Positions 27,947 through 37,627 of a DNA stretch of 64,000 nt are shown in pieces (position 1 is the first letter of the stretch; each line of letters starts with the position of its first letter). Location: contig JAEUSU010000020.1 of NCBI GenBank assembly GCA_016788635.1, positions 1 to 64,000 of the forward strand. Reading direction: 5' to 3'. The notes beneath the pieces were generated by a model that was given only the letters and a program-made list of their open reading frames with translations, made no database searches and was not told where the DNA came from. The stretch comes from Flavobacteriales bacterium (GTDB lineage: Bacteria > Bacteroidota > Bacteroidia > Flavobacteriales_F > PHOS-HE28). The position numbers were made by a program, and so were the translations under genes.

Positions 27947-28498
27947 TCAGGGGGGGGGAGGCAGTGCCCCACCAGAAAGCCACCAGAGGGCGATACCCGC
28001 ACATACGGATACGTTCAGGGAGTGCTTGGCCCCCTGTTGCGGGATCACCACGCAGGCATCACAGGCCTCCACCACGGCCTCGCTTACGCCATGAAGCTCA
28101 TTCCCCACCACCAGCGCCAGCGGCTGGCCGCTTAGCACGGGCGTAGCCGCCAAGGCCCCGGCATGCAGGGTTTGTTCCAGGGCAATGACACGGTACCCCG
28201 AGGCCTGGAGCTCCCGCACGGCGTTGATCGCTTCCGAACGGTGGCTCCACGGCACGGTCTGGGTAGCGCCCAAGGCGGTCTTCTCGATCTCGCGATGGGG
28301 CGGGGTGGGGGTGAAGCCGCATAACATCAGCTCCTCCATGCCGAAGGCATCCGCGGTGCGGAACATGGCGCCCACATTGTGCCGGCTGCGCACATCGTCA
28401 AGCACCAAACGCAAGCGCGACGGGCCAACGCGCGCACGCGTGGCGTGATGGCCTGCGGACAGTTCATCCAAGGTCAATTTGCGGTCGCCAGGCGGCAT
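27947..28498 (-). CDS. SpoU/TrmH-family RNA 2'-O-methyltransferase
   Basis: The 183-residue product is a SPOUT methyltransferase acting on tRNA or rRNA ribose. The three family motifs are visible: LVLDDVRSRHNVGAMFRTADAFG (motif 1), LALVVGNELHGVSEAVVE (motif 2) and VVIPQQGAKHSLNVSVCAGIALW (motif 3, knot and SAM site). The ATG at 28498 gives the normal family start; upstream reading to 28663 runs into the divergent mutS gene. The specific RNA position modified is unknown. The C-terminus ends in a short Pro run. Confidence 0.9.
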   Translation of the reverse strand: MPPGDRKLTLDELSAGHHATRARVGPSRLRLVLDDVRSRHNVGAMFRTADAFGMEELMLCGFTPTPPHREIEKTALGATQTVPWSHRSEAINAVRELQASGYRVIALEQTLHAGALAATPVLSGQPLALVVGNELHGVSEAVVEACDACVVIPQQGAKHSLNVSVCAGIALWWLSGGALPPPP

Positions 28499-28604
28499 GG
28501 GGCAGGGGATCGGACTGTTGAAAAAAGGTGTCTGGCCTTGGAAGAAAAGGGACCACGAAGGAAGGATACCTTTCCGGGCTGCCCAAAAGGGGGCGAAACA
28601 GGGA

Positions 28605-31259
28605 ATGAGCGGTGGAGGCATCGGGGGGGATACCCCATTGGCGAAACAATACCAGCAGATCAAGGCCCAATATCCAGGGGCGTTGTTGCTGTTCCGGATC
28701 GGCGACTTCTACGAGACCTTCGGTGAGGACGCGGTGATCACGGCAGGTGTGCTGGGTATCGTGCTCACCAAGCGCAATAACGGCGCTGCCGCTGCCACCG
28801 ATCTGGCGGGCTTTCCGCACCATAGTTTGGAGAATTACCTGCCCAAGCTGGTGCGGGCAGGCTATCGCGTGGCCGTCTGCGACCAACTGGAGGACCCCAA
28901 GCTTGCCAAGACCGTGGTAAAGCGCGGAGTCACCGAGGTGGTGACACCCGGCGTGGCCTTCAGTGACCAAGTGGTGGACCACCGCAGCAACAACTGGCTG
29001 GCGGCTGTGCACGGGCAGGGAGCCAGCTATGGTGTTGCTTTTTTGGACGTGACCACCGGAGAGTTCCTGGCTGGTGAGGGCACGGCCCAGCTGGTGGGCC
29101 AATGGCTGGATGCCCACGCCCCCAGCGAGTTATTGCACGTGCGCGGGTCCGAGGACCCCTTCATTCGCCGGTATACCAGCCGCCAGAGCAGCTTCGGGCT
29201 CGATACCTGGGTGTTCGATGCCGAGATGGCGAAGGAGCGGCTGCAACGGCAGCTGGGCACCACGGGGCTGAAGGGCTTTGGCATTGACGACCTGCCGCTC
29301 GGACAGGGTTCAGCAGGTGCCATCCTGCATTACCTGGGTGAGACGCGCCACGACCGGCTGGCCCATATCAACCGCATGGCCCGGTTGGCCGCTGCCGAGC
29401 ATCTCTCGCTCGATCGGGCCACCATCCGCAACCTGGAACTGGTGGCTCCCATTCACGAAGGAGCGCGCACCCTGCTGCAGAGCGTGGACCGCTGCGTAAC
29501 GCCCATGGGCACACGCATGCTGCGGCGCTGGCTGCTCTTCCCCCTTCTGGACCGTGCGGGCATCGAGCGGCGCCATGAGCGCGTGGCCCTGCTGATGGCC
29601 GCTGCCGAACTGCGCGAGGCCATGGGTAACGCCTTGGAGCAGGTGGGTGACGTGGAGCGGGTACTGGGCCGGTTGGCCGCCGCCAAGGTGGGCCCGCGCG
29701 AAATGCTGCATCTGCAACGTGCGCTGGATGCTGCCCGCGCCTTGTCCCATGAGCTCACAGGGGATACGCGTACGGTGGGTGATGCGCCCGGACTGTTACC
29801 TCCCGAGGGTGTGGCCGATCGGATCGCGGCCACCATCGAGCCTGGAACACCGGCCACTTTCGCCAAGGGTGGTGTGATCCGAAAGGGGGTGAGCCCGGAA
29901 TTGGATGAGCTGCGCCATGTGGCCACCCATGCCAAGGATATGTTGTTGGAGATCCAACAGCGCGAAGCCGAGGCGACAGGCATCACCAGCCTGAAGGTGG
30001 GCTTCAACAACGTGTTCGGCTATTACCTGGAGGTGCGCCACACGCACCGCGACAAGGTGCCTCCCGAATGGGTGCGCAAGCAGACCCTTACCGGCGCGGA
30101 ACGCTACATCACCGCGGAACTGAAGGATCTGGAAGAGAAGATACTGGGTGCCGAGGAGCGCATGCTGGTGCTGGAGACCGAGCTCTATCAGCAACTGATC
30201 GCGGAAATGGTCGGGCACCTGCGTGCCCTGCAGGACCTGGCCGTGCGACTGGCCGAGTGGGACGTGCTGCGGGGCTTCGCATTGCAAGCACTGGCACTGG
30301 ACTATTGCCGCCCCGAACTGCATGATGGGCATGCCTTTGACATTCGTGGGGGGCGGCATCCAGTGATCGAGCAGCAGCTGCCGCCCGGCGAGCACTATGT
30401 GGCCAATGATGTGGCGTTGGACAGCGAGGAAGCGCAACTGATCATGATCACCGGCCCGAACATGAGCGGAAAATCGGCGCTGCTGCGGCAGACCGCGCTC
30501 ATCGCCCTCATGGCCCAGGCCGGTTCATTCGTACCGGCCCGATCTGCGCGGCTGGGCGTGCTGGACCGCATTTTCACCCGCGTGGGCGCGTCGGACAACC
30601 TATCCACCGGCGAGAGCACCTTCATGGTGGAGATGAACGAGACCGCCAGCATCCTGAACAACCTGAGCCCGCGGAGCCTGGTGCTGCTGGACGAGATCGG
30701 CCGGGGCACCAGCACCTATGATGGCATTTCCATCGCCTGGGCCATTGCCGAGTACCTGCACGACCATGCCCACCGGCCCCGGACCTTGTTCGCCACACAC
30801 TACCACGAGTTGAACGAGATGTCCGCCACGCACCCCCGCATCCGCAATGCCAGCGTGGCCGTGCGCGAGGTGGATGGCCAGGTGCTCTTCCTGCGACGGC
30901 TGGTGGCGGGCGGCAGTGATCGTAGCTTCGGCATTCACGTGGCGCGCATGGCCGGCATGCCGAAGGTGGTGATCGACCGCGCGCGTAAGGTGCTGGCCCA
31001 CCTGGAGGCGAGCCATGCCGGTGACCTGGGCGAAGCCCCGGGCGAACTGCCCACGAACGCCTCGCGCCCCCAGGTGCAGGGCATTTCCCGGGAGCCGCAG
31101 CTCAGCATATTCCAGCTGGACGACCCCGTGCTGGAGCGCATCCGGGATGAGGTCGCGGCCATCGATATCGACACCCTCACCCCGGTGGAGGCACTGATCA
31201 AATTGAATGAGATCAAGCGGATCTCCGGGGCCGGGAATGCCCAGCTGCGGAAAGCCTGA
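28605..31259 (+). CDS. mutS: DNA mismatch repair protein MutS
   Basis: MutS (884 residues) recognises mismatches and starts repair. The N-terminal domain contains TPLAKQYQQIKAQYPGALLLFRIGDFYETFGEDA with the Phe-x-Glu mismatch-reading motif (FYETFGED region). The ATPase has ITGPNMSGKSALLRQTALI (Walker A, about 615) and LVLLDEIGRGTSTYDGISIAWA (Walker B), plus TLFATHYHEL. The ATG at 28605 is preferred over the open-frame start at 28479 because homologs begin a few residues before TPLAKQY. It is divergent from the SpoU-type gene, with 106 bases between starts. Confidence 0.96.
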   Translation: MSGGGIGGDTPLAKQYQQIKAQYPGALLLFRIGDFYETFGEDAVITAGVLGIVLTKRNNGAAAATDLAGFPHHSLENYLPKLVRAGYRVAVCDQLEDPKLAKTVVKRGVTEVVTPGVAFSDQVVDHRSNNWLAAVHGQGASYGVAFLDVTTGEFLAGEGTAQLVGQWLDAHAPSELLHVRGSEDPFIRRYTSRQSSFGLDTWVFDAEMAKERLQRQLGTTGLKGFGIDDLPLGQGSAGAILHYLGETRHDRLAHINRMARLAAAEHLSLDRATIRNLELVAPIHEGARTLLQSVDRCVTPMGTRMLRRWLLFPLLDRAGIERRHERVALLMAAAELREAMGNALEQVGDVERVLGRLAAAKVGPREMLHLQRALDAARALSHELTGDTRTVGDAPGLLPPEGVADRIAATIEPGTPATFAKGGVIRKGVSPELDELRHVATHAKDMLLEIQQREAEATGITSLKVGFNNVFGYYLEVRHTHRDKVPPEWVRKQTLTGAERYITAELKDLEEKILGAEERMLVLETELYQQLIAEMVGHLRALQDLAVRLAEWDVLRGFALQALALDYCRPELHDGHAFDIRGGRHPVIEQQLPPGEHYVANDVALDSEEAQLIMITGPNMSGKSALLRQTALIALMAQAGSFVPARSARLGVLDRIFTRVGASDNLSTGESTFMVEMNETASILNNLSPRSLVLLDEIGRGTSTYDGISIAWAIAEYLHDHAHRPRTLFATHYHELNEMSATHPRIRNASVAVREVDGQVLFLRRLVAGGSDRSFGIHVARMAGMPKVVIDRARKVLAHLEASHAGDLGEAPGELPTNASRPQVQGISREPQLSIFQLDDPVLERIRDEVAAIDIDTLTPVEALIKLNEIKRISGAGNAQLRKA

Positions 31260-31267
31260 TCCACGGG

Positions 31268-31297
31268 TTGTGCGGATCTTCCGGCGTTCTATCTTTG
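31268..31297 (+). promoter_or_regulatory. Promoter of tRNA-Gly (TTG-N19-TATCTTTG)
   Basis: TTG at 31268-31270 and TATCTTTG at 31290-31297 are exactly 19 bases apart, matching the Bacteroidota sigma consensus. The box ends 10 bases before the first base of the tRNA. This is the only complete two-part promoter I found in the window. Confidence 0.8.
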
Positions 31298-31307
31298 TCG
31301 CCCCCAA

Positions 31308-31380
<73 letters not shown>

Positions 31381-31385
31381 CAGAA

Positions 31386-31417
31386 GAGGCAGCCCACGCG
31401 GCTGCCTCGTTATTTCT
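31386..31417 (+). terminator. Intrinsic terminator after tRNA-Gly
   Basis: GAGGCAGCC and GGCTGCCTC pair perfectly around a 5-base loop, followed by GTTATTTCT. It isolates tRNA-Gly from tRNA-Leu. The 161 bases from 31418 to 31578 hold no gene I can support. Confidence 0.8.
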
Positions 31418-31578
31418 GGCCGGTCCGCTGGGATCGGTGAGCACCCCCCACCTGCGCAAGATCCGCAGGCCGGGTGATGCCCGGGTGGGAAAGGATGGAC
31501 CTGCCTTCGTTCCCCTGATGGGTGAACTTCGACGGGCCATGCGCGAGTGACCCAGCCGTTAGATTTACCGCCCCCCCT

Positions 31579-31663
31579 GCCCGGGTGGTGGAATGGTAGA
31601 CACGAGGGACTTAAAATCCCTTGGTCCGCAAGGGCCGTGCGGGTTCAAGTCCCGCCCCGGGCA
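31579..31663 (+). tRNA. tRNA-Leu (anticodon TAA)
   Basis: An 85-base type II tRNA with acceptor arm GCCCGGG/CCCGGGC, anticodon loop CTTAAAA giving TAA, a long variable arm (TTGGTCCGCAAGGGCC) and T-arm GCGGGTTCAAGTCCCGC. The discriminator is A, and no CCA is encoded. The next gene's ATG follows after only two bases. A weak -7-like TAGATTTA lies about 12 bases upstream. Confidence 0.96.
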
Positions 31664-31665
31664 CG

Positions 31666-32496
31666 ATGGAGGCCACGCGCATAGCGCCCACACCCAGCGG
31701 CTTCCTGCATGCAGGGAATGCGCTCAACTTCCTGCTCGCCGCAAGGCTGGCCCGGCATCATCAGGCCCGTATGCGCCTGCGCATCGATGACCTGGACGCG
31801 GCACGGATGCGCCCGGCCTATGTGCAGGACATCTTCGACAGCCTGCAATGGCTGGGCATCCGGTGGGATGAGGGCCCGCAGGACGCGGCGACCTTCCATA
31901 CGAGCGGTTCCCAACGGCTGCGCATCGGCCGGTATGAGGAGATGTTGGCGCGCTTGGTGAATACAGGTCGGGTGTATGCCTGCACCTGTTCGCGCACCCA
32001 ACGCGCCCAAGCAGGTGCGGTACATGCCTGCCGCGATGCGGCACTGCCCTTGAACGCGCCTGATGCGGCCTGGCTGCTGAAGGTGGAACCCGGGACCATG
32101 GTGCGGATACCCGCGCTGCATGGTACAGATGTGCACGTGGACCTTGCGCAGGTGATGGGCGACCCCGTGGTACGCCAACGGCTCGGCACACCCGCATACC
32201 AGATCGCCTCGCTCACGGATGACATCGATCATCGGATCACTTTCCTGGTCCGCGGCGAGGACTTGTTGCCTTCCAGCGCATGCCAGTTGCACATCGCGGA
32301 GCTGATCGGTGAAACGGGTTTCCTACAAGAGCGCATGGTACACCACGCCTTGATGCGCGATGCCAAAGGTCACAAGCTCAGCAAATCGGAAGGGGCCACT
32401 TCGCTGAAGGCAATGCGTGAACGAGGGGAGAGCCCGGAGATGTTGAATGCACAGGCGGATGCGCTGTTCGCACGCGTGCTCTCGGGAGACCGTTGA
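31666..32496 (+). CDS. Glutamyl-tRNA synthetase-like protein (GluQ-RS type)
   Basis: The 276-residue product is a short class I synthetase with only the catalytic half. It has RIAPTPSGFLHAGNALNFLL (HIGH region) and KLSKSEGATS (KMSKS) but no anticodon-binding domain. Cysteines in YACTCSRTQRAQAGAVHAC resemble the zinc site of GluQ-RS, the enzyme that attaches glutamate to queuosine in tRNA-Asp. The start at 31666 lies two bases after tRNA-Leu, so the mRNA must be released by tRNA 3' processing; the open frame upstream runs through the tRNA. GluQ-RS identity is likely, but a different small-substrate ligase is possible. Confidence 0.82.
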   Translation: MEATRIAPTPSGFLHAGNALNFLLAARLARHHQARMRLRIDDLDAARMRPAYVQDIFDSLQWLGIRWDEGPQDAATFHTSGSQRLRIGRYEEMLARLVNTGRVYACTCSRTQRAQAGAVHACRDAALPLNAPDAAWLLKVEPGTMVRIPALHGTDVHVDLAQVMGDPVVRQRLGTPAYQIASLTDDIDHRITFLVRGEDLLPSSACQLHIAELIGETGFLQERMVHHALMRDAKGHKLSKSEGATSLKAMRERGESPEMLNAQADALFARVLSGDR

Positions 32497-32605
32497 CGGG
32501 AAACGCGCCTGCTTGCGTTGGTGTTGTCGCACAAGGAGGCATTGCGACACGGAATTAAGCTCGGCCGGCAACCACTCTCCGCGTCTCCGTGTGCGCATGC
32601 ACGCT

Positions 32606-33526
32606 CTACGGTACCACGGATCCACCGGCGCTCGCCTTGCGCTGCCGGAACCACAGCCACGCCAGCATCAACAGCGAACCGATCAGCAAGGCTCCGGTCC
32701 GGCGAGTGCCGTTCCAAAAGGGTTCTTCAGGTCGTTGTTCCTCCAGCCGGCCGAGCAGCAGCCCGTTCAAGGTCCAGGGTGAAACGAGGTCGATCTCCTC
32801 TTCAAAGCTCGCATAGTCCTGGCCGGGTGCAAAGCGCAGGGCGCGCAGCAGGTCCACAAATGCCTTTCCCACACGGTCCGCATCATCCAATGAGGTGACC
32901 GCATTCGCGATGAGCACGCCGTGGCGGCCCAGCAGCCGTGCGTCCGCGATCAGCAAGTCGCCGGCCTCTTCCCCTTCGCCCACCTGCAGGTGCTTGCCCC
33001 AGTGCAGGGTGTGGCGGGCTTCATCCAGCACGGGCGGTAGCGGCCACCCCATGGTGAAGGCCGGCTCCTGCCCTTGTTCAGCGAGTCGCGCGTTGTCGTC
33101 CAACTCGCGTTCCTGGATGCGTGCGAGCAAGACCTCGGGGTCGAGATCATCCGCGCCGGACAAGGACACGCGGCCCACGGGCTCATACTGCAGCACGATG
33201 GCGAGCGCATCATCCGCGAGCAGGGAGTCGCCTTCGGGAAGCAGCATGCCCAGCACCGCATCCACGGCGGTGTTGCCCCAGAGCTCATGGATCACGCGCA
33301 GGCTCTGTGTGGCGTCGAGGAACTTGTGGCCAGCAGGGACTTCGAGCACGGCCATGCCATTCCCCAACCAGACCTCACCATGCTGGTAGGTGAAGAGCGC
33401 CTCCACCTGCCGCCGTACCTCTGCTTCACTGGGGATGCTGTCCTCATGCCCATGCTCCTCGTGGCCTTGTGCGCACAATGTGATGTGCAGCAGTGCCGCG
33501 GAGAGGATCAGGAAGAGGCCCCGCAT
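32606..33526 (-). CDS. DUF2167 family membrane protein (first of two)
   Basis: This 306-residue protein matches DUF2167 in layout: a signal peptide (MRGLFLILSAALLHITLCAQG), a large exported domain with GMAVLEVPAGHKFLDATQS and ELWGN, YEPVGRVSLSGADDLD and WPLPPVLDEARHTLHWG, and one C-terminal membrane segment (TGALLIGSLLMLAWLWF) with a basic end. The function of the family is unknown. It starts 2 bases after the desaturase stop and is paralogous to the gene at 34704. The upstream open frame to 33697 lies within the desaturase gene and was not used. Confidence 0.85.
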   Translation of the reverse strand: MRGLFLILSAALLHITLCAQGHEEHGHEDSIPSEAEVRRQVEALFTYQHGEVWLGNGMAVLEVPAGHKFLDATQSLRVIHELWGNTAVDAVLGMLLPEGDSLLADDALAIVLQYEPVGRVSLSGADDLDPEVLLARIQERELDDNARLAEQGQEPAFTMGWPLPPVLDEARHTLHWGKHLQVGEGEEAGDLLIADARLLGRHGVLIANAVTSLDDADRVGKAFVDLLRALRFAPGQDYASFEEEIDLVSPWTLNGLLLGRLEEQRPEEPFWNGTRRTGALLIGSLLMLAWLWFRQRKASAGGSVVP

Positions 33527-33528
33527 GA

Positions 33529-34263
33529 TCACGTGGTGACGGGCCGTAGGCGGATGATGTGCAGCGCGTGCAGCACGCGGATGATGGGCCAGGTGGGATC
33601 GAACTCGAACCAGCGCGCAGCGAAGTTGGCGCGGCCGCTGTGCGCGTGGTGGTTGTTGTGCAGGCCTTCGCCCATCACCAGGACCTCGATCGGCCACATG
33701 TTGCGGCTGGTGTCGTCCACCTCATAGTTGCGGTAGCCGTATTTGTGCGCGTACCAGTTGATGATGGCACCGTGCAGCGGGCCCATCACATAGTGCAGGG
33801 GCAGCAGCAGGAACTGCCACCAGGCCGTGGCGAACACGAGATAGAAGGCGGTATAAAGGCCCACCCACATGAAGCGGCTCACCCAGCTGCTGCCCCACAC
33901 ATCCAAGGCGTGCCAGTCCGGCACGTTCGCGGTGAAGCGCGGCTCCACCACGGCCTTGCGGTCCACGATGTCGCTGTAGATGTTCTTCGTGCGCCACATC
34001 ATGGCGAAGAGACTGGGGTCGTACTTCGGCGAATGCACATCCTTCTCCGTGTCGGCAAAGGCGTGGTGCATGCGGTGCAGCACTCCGTAGCCGTAGGCGC
34101 TCAGGTAGCTGCTTCCCTGCGCGATGTAGGTGAGCAGGTGGAAGAAGCGCTCCCAGCCCGGCGACATGGTGAACATGCGGTGTGCCGAATAGCGGTGCAG
34201 GAAGAAGGTCTGCACGAAGAGCGAGAGGTACCAGTGGCAGAGGAAGAAGATCAGGATCGCCAT
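33529..34263 (-). CDS. Fatty acid (acyl-CoA) desaturase
   Basis: The 244-residue membrane di-iron enzyme introduces double bonds into acyl chains. Three histidine boxes are present: HRYSAH (23-28), HRMHH (63-67) and HNNHH in MGEGLHNNHHAHSGRA near the C-terminus. Hydrophobic segments lie on both sides. It is shorter than stearoyl-CoA desaturases of eukaryotes but typical for bacterial members. The gene runs directly into a DUF2167 gene, and a promoter-like box lies 6 bases before the ATG. Confidence 0.92.
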   Translation of the reverse strand: MAILIFFLCHWYLSLFVQTFFLHRYSAHRMFTMSPGWERFFHLLTYIAQGSSYLSAYGYGVLHRMHHAFADTEKDVHSPKYDPSLFAMMWRTKNIYSDIVDRKAVVEPRFTANVPDWHALDVWGSSWVSRFMWVGLYTAFYLVFATAWWQFLLLPLHYVMGPLHGAIINWYAHKYGYRNYEVDDTSRNMWPIEVLVMGEGLHNNHHAHSGRANFAARWFEFDPTWPIIRVLHALHIIRLRPVTT

Positions 34264-34269
34264 CGGGTG

Positions 34270-34277
34270 CGAAGGTA
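34270..34277 (-). promoter_or_regulatory. Possible -7 box for the desaturase (TACCTTCG)
   Basis: TACCTTCG on the minus strand lies 6 bases before the ATG at 34263. It is one mismatch from TAnnTTTG and implies a leaderless or near-leaderless mRNA. Confidence 0.4.
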
Positions 34278-34360
34278 TCGCGGAGTGGGATGGCCGCCGG
34301 TCTGACGGGTGTCAGTTGCGGAGCATGGGAGAGGTCGCAACTTGCTGAAAACCGGCGCAC

Positions 34361-34696
34361 ATGTCACACAAGGGGCACTTCGAGATCAAGACGGACAAGG
34401 CGGGCGAGTACCGCTTCAACCTGGTGGCCGGCAATGGTCAGGTGATCCTGAGCAGCGAGGGCTATTCGCGGCGCGAGTCGTGCCTGAACGGCATCGAGAG
34501 CGTGCGTGTGAACAGCCAGATCGATGCACGCTACGAGCGTACCATAGCGGCTGACGAGCGCTACCACTTCAACTTGAAGGCAGCCAATGGCGAGGTGATC
34601 GGCACCAGCCAGATGTATGCTGATCTGCGTGGTATGGAGAACGGCATGGCCTCGGTGAAGGCCCACGCACCGAACGCCGGCTTGTTGGAGCGCTGA
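34361..34696 (+). CDS. YegP-like DUF1508 protein, two tandem repeats
   Basis: The 111-residue protein holds two copies of the DUF1508 unit: HFEIKTDKAGEYRFNLVAGNGQVILSS (about 6-32) and RYHFNLKAANGEVIGTS (about 67-83), each followed by a GxxxGxxSVR/K-like helix. It is small, soluble, and of unknown biochemical role. It is the only plus-strand gene in this stretch and lies between the desaturase and the second DUF2167 gene. Confidence 0.88.
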   Translation: MSHKGHFEIKTDKAGEYRFNLVAGNGQVILSSEGYSRRESCLNGIESVRVNSQIDARYERTIAADERYHFNLKAANGEVIGTSQMYADLRGMENGMASVKAHAPNAGLLER

Positions 34697-34703
34697 GCCT
34701 CGC

Positions 34704-35612
34704 TTATGCGGACGGCGTGTCGTTCTTGCGGCGGCCGGAGATGAACTTCCATGCGGCAGCGCCGGCTGCGGCCAGGCCGATCAGGATGAGTTTGATGTTC
34801 TTCAGCAGCAGCGCGAAGATCCCGGCCTTGGCCAGCACCTTGCCGGCCACCAGGCCGCCCACGGTCCAAGCGGCCACTTCATCCACCTTGCTGTCGAATT
34901 CGGCATAGGTGTGGCCCGGGTTGAAGGAGGCCATCTCGAGGACGGAGGGAATGCCCGCCTTCACTTCTTCCAGGTATTCCATGCCCGCCACGGCGTTCAG
35001 CACCAGCACGCCCTTGCGGCCCAGCACACGCACGTTGTAGTTCAGGGTGTTGCCATCGGCACCTTCCGGGTAGAGCTCCTTGGCCCAGTGCAGCACCTTG
35101 CGGTCCTTGTCATAGTAGGGTGGGGCGGCCCAGCCAATGAGAGTGAGGCTTTCGTAGCCCTGTTCCAGGCGCATCTCGTTGGCTGCGGCATTGTCGCTCT
35201 TCATCTCCTGGAGCATTTCGTCGTAGTTGATGTCGTCGGCGTCCTTGTCGCTCACGTAGCCCATGGGATCATACTCCACGATGAAGGCATAGGGATTGTC
35301 CAGCACGCCGGCATCGGCGGGCAGGATCATGCCCAGCACATCCTCTGCCGCGCCCGGTGGATTGCCCCAGAGCTCCACGATCACCTGCCGGCACTGCGCG
35401 GCATCCAGGAACTTGAAGCCATCGGGGATGTTGGGCGTGGCCACGCCATCACCGATGGGGATGGTGCCCGTGGCATAGGTGTAGCTGTTCTCCACCGAAT
35501 CCATCTCGGCGAGCATGGCGGCCATTTCCAGGCTGCTGCTGTCCGTTGCTTCGGGTGTTTGGGCATGCGCAGCACACGAGAGAAGGAGGCCGCACAAAAG
35601 TGAAAGGCGCAT
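34704..35612 (-). CDS. DUF2167 family membrane protein (second of two)
   Basis: The 302-residue protein has a signal peptide (MRLSLLCGLLLSCAAHA), the DUF2167 exported domain (GVATPNIPDGFKFLDAAQC, VELWGNPPG, YDPMGYVSDKDADDINYDE, WAAPPYYDKDRKVLHWAKEL) and a C-terminal hydrophobic region with two possible membrane segments and a basic end (KFISGRRKND). It is clearly paralogous to the gene at 32606, with matching KFLDA, ELWGN, DADD and LHWAK/LHWGK positions. The two paralogs flank the desaturase and the YegP-like gene. The frame reaches 35804 but overlaps unrelated sequence upstream. Confidence 0.85.
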   Translation of the reverse strand: MRLSLLCGLLLSCAAHAQTPEATDSSSLEMAAMLAEMDSVENSYTYATGTIPIGDGVATPNIPDGFKFLDAAQCRQVIVELWGNPPGAAEDVLGMILPADAGVLDNPYAFIVEYDPMGYVSDKDADDINYDEMLQEMKSDNAAANEMRLEQGYESLTLIGWAAPPYYDKDRKVLHWAKELYPEGADGNTLNYNVRVLGRKGVLVLNAVAGMEYLEEVKAGIPSVLEMASFNPGHTYAEFDSKVDEVAAWTVGGLVAGKVLAKAGIFALLLKNIKLILIGLAAAGAAAWKFISGRRKNDTPSA

Positions 35613-35668
35613 GGGTCCGTGTTTCGGGCCGAAATGTAGACGGTGAAGTTCGACCAGATGCCGGGCGC

Positions 35669-36793
<1,125 letters not shown>

Positions 36794-36803
36794 GGCCATT
36801 GGT

Positions 36804-36822
36804 CGACCCCATGGGTCGACGC
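36804..36822. repeat. Palindrome directly upstream of dnaJ
   Basis: GTCGACCC and GGGTCGAC form a perfect 8-base stem around CAT (total 19 bases). It lies in the ribosome-binding region of dnaJ, a few bases before the first ATG at 36799. Similar GTCGACCC palindromes are typical of dispersed repeats, but I see only this copy in the window. Confidence 0.65.
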
Positions 36823-36866
36823 TACAGGTGCATCAATGGGGATCGTATTCAGCAATGGATCCAGGG

Positions 36867-37499
36867 TCATTCACCCACCACCACCTTGGCGTAGCGGATC
36901 ACTTTGTCGTGCAGGGTGTAGCCGTTCTCCACCACGTCGATCACCCGTCCCTTCAGGTCGGCGCTGGGTGCCGCAGCCTTGGTGATGGCCTCGTGCCGGT
37001 CCGTGTCGAAGGGCTGGCCCTTCGCATCGTCCATGGGCTTCACGCCCTGGGCGCCGAGAATGTGCAGGAGCTTGGCGCGGATCAGGTGGAAACCCTCCTT
37101 CACCACGGCCATGTCCTCCGTGCGGTCGTTGTGGGCAATGGCGCGCTCCATATCGTCCAGCACCGGTAGCAGGTTCTTCAGCACGTTCTCTCCCGCGACC
37201 TGGACCAACTCCAGCCGTTCCTTGGCGGTGCGTTTGCGGAAGTTGTCGAACTCGGCCTGCAGGCGCAGGTGGCGGTCGTTGAGGTCGGCCAGGCGAATGC
37301 GGGATTCATCCAACTCACCGGTCAGGGCGTGCACATCCTCACGCCCATCGGCCTCGGCATCGTGCATCACGTGTTCGGCAGCGGCCTGGCTGGCAGCGGT
37401 CAGTGCATCGGGGGCATGCTCATCGGCCGCGTCGTGGGGCAGGGCCTCGAGGGGTTGCACGGGCTCGGCACCGGCGTTCGCGTGTTTGGCGTCGGACAT
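36867..37499 (-). CDS. grpE: Nucleotide exchange factor GrpE
   Basis: GrpE (210 residues from 37499) releases ADP from DnaK. The N-terminal ~85 residues are acidic and variable; then comes the long coiled coil with LRLQAEFDNFRKRTAKERLELV, and the C-terminal beta-wing region ends HDKVIRYAKVVVGE. Conserved VLPVLDDMERA-like sequence is present as LLPVLDDMERAI. An in-frame ATG at 37532 would add 11 residues. It is 73 bases upstream of dnaJ on the same strand, forming the usual grpE-dnaJ pair. The dnaK gene is not in the window. Confidence 0.94.
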   Translation of the reverse strand: MSDAKHANAGAEPVQPLEALPHDAADEHAPDALTAASQAAAEHVMHDAEADGREDVHALTGELDESRIRLADLNDRHLRLQAEFDNFRKRTAKERLELVQVAGENVLKNLLPVLDDMERAIAHNDRTEDMAVVKEGFHLIRAKLLHILGAQGVKPMDDAKGQPFDTDRHEAITKAAAPSADLKGRVIDVVENGYTLHDKVIRYAKVVVGE

Positions 37500-37627
37500 G
37501 GTCTTCTTACTCTTTCGGAAGGGATTGCGCATGGATCAAGATCCTTGCCGCTGGGTGGATCGGCAGGTATGGGGCGTTTCCGGGGTCATTTTGGCAGCGG
37601 CCCGGCCGTGGCGGCAGGGTGGACCGT

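Noticed and set aside
31418-31550. Possible small gene or gene remnant between the two tRNAs
   Set aside because: The frame reads HLRKIRRPGDARVGKDG and looks somewhat protein-like, but it has no start codon of its own outside tRNA-Gly and the terminator, and I recognise no family.
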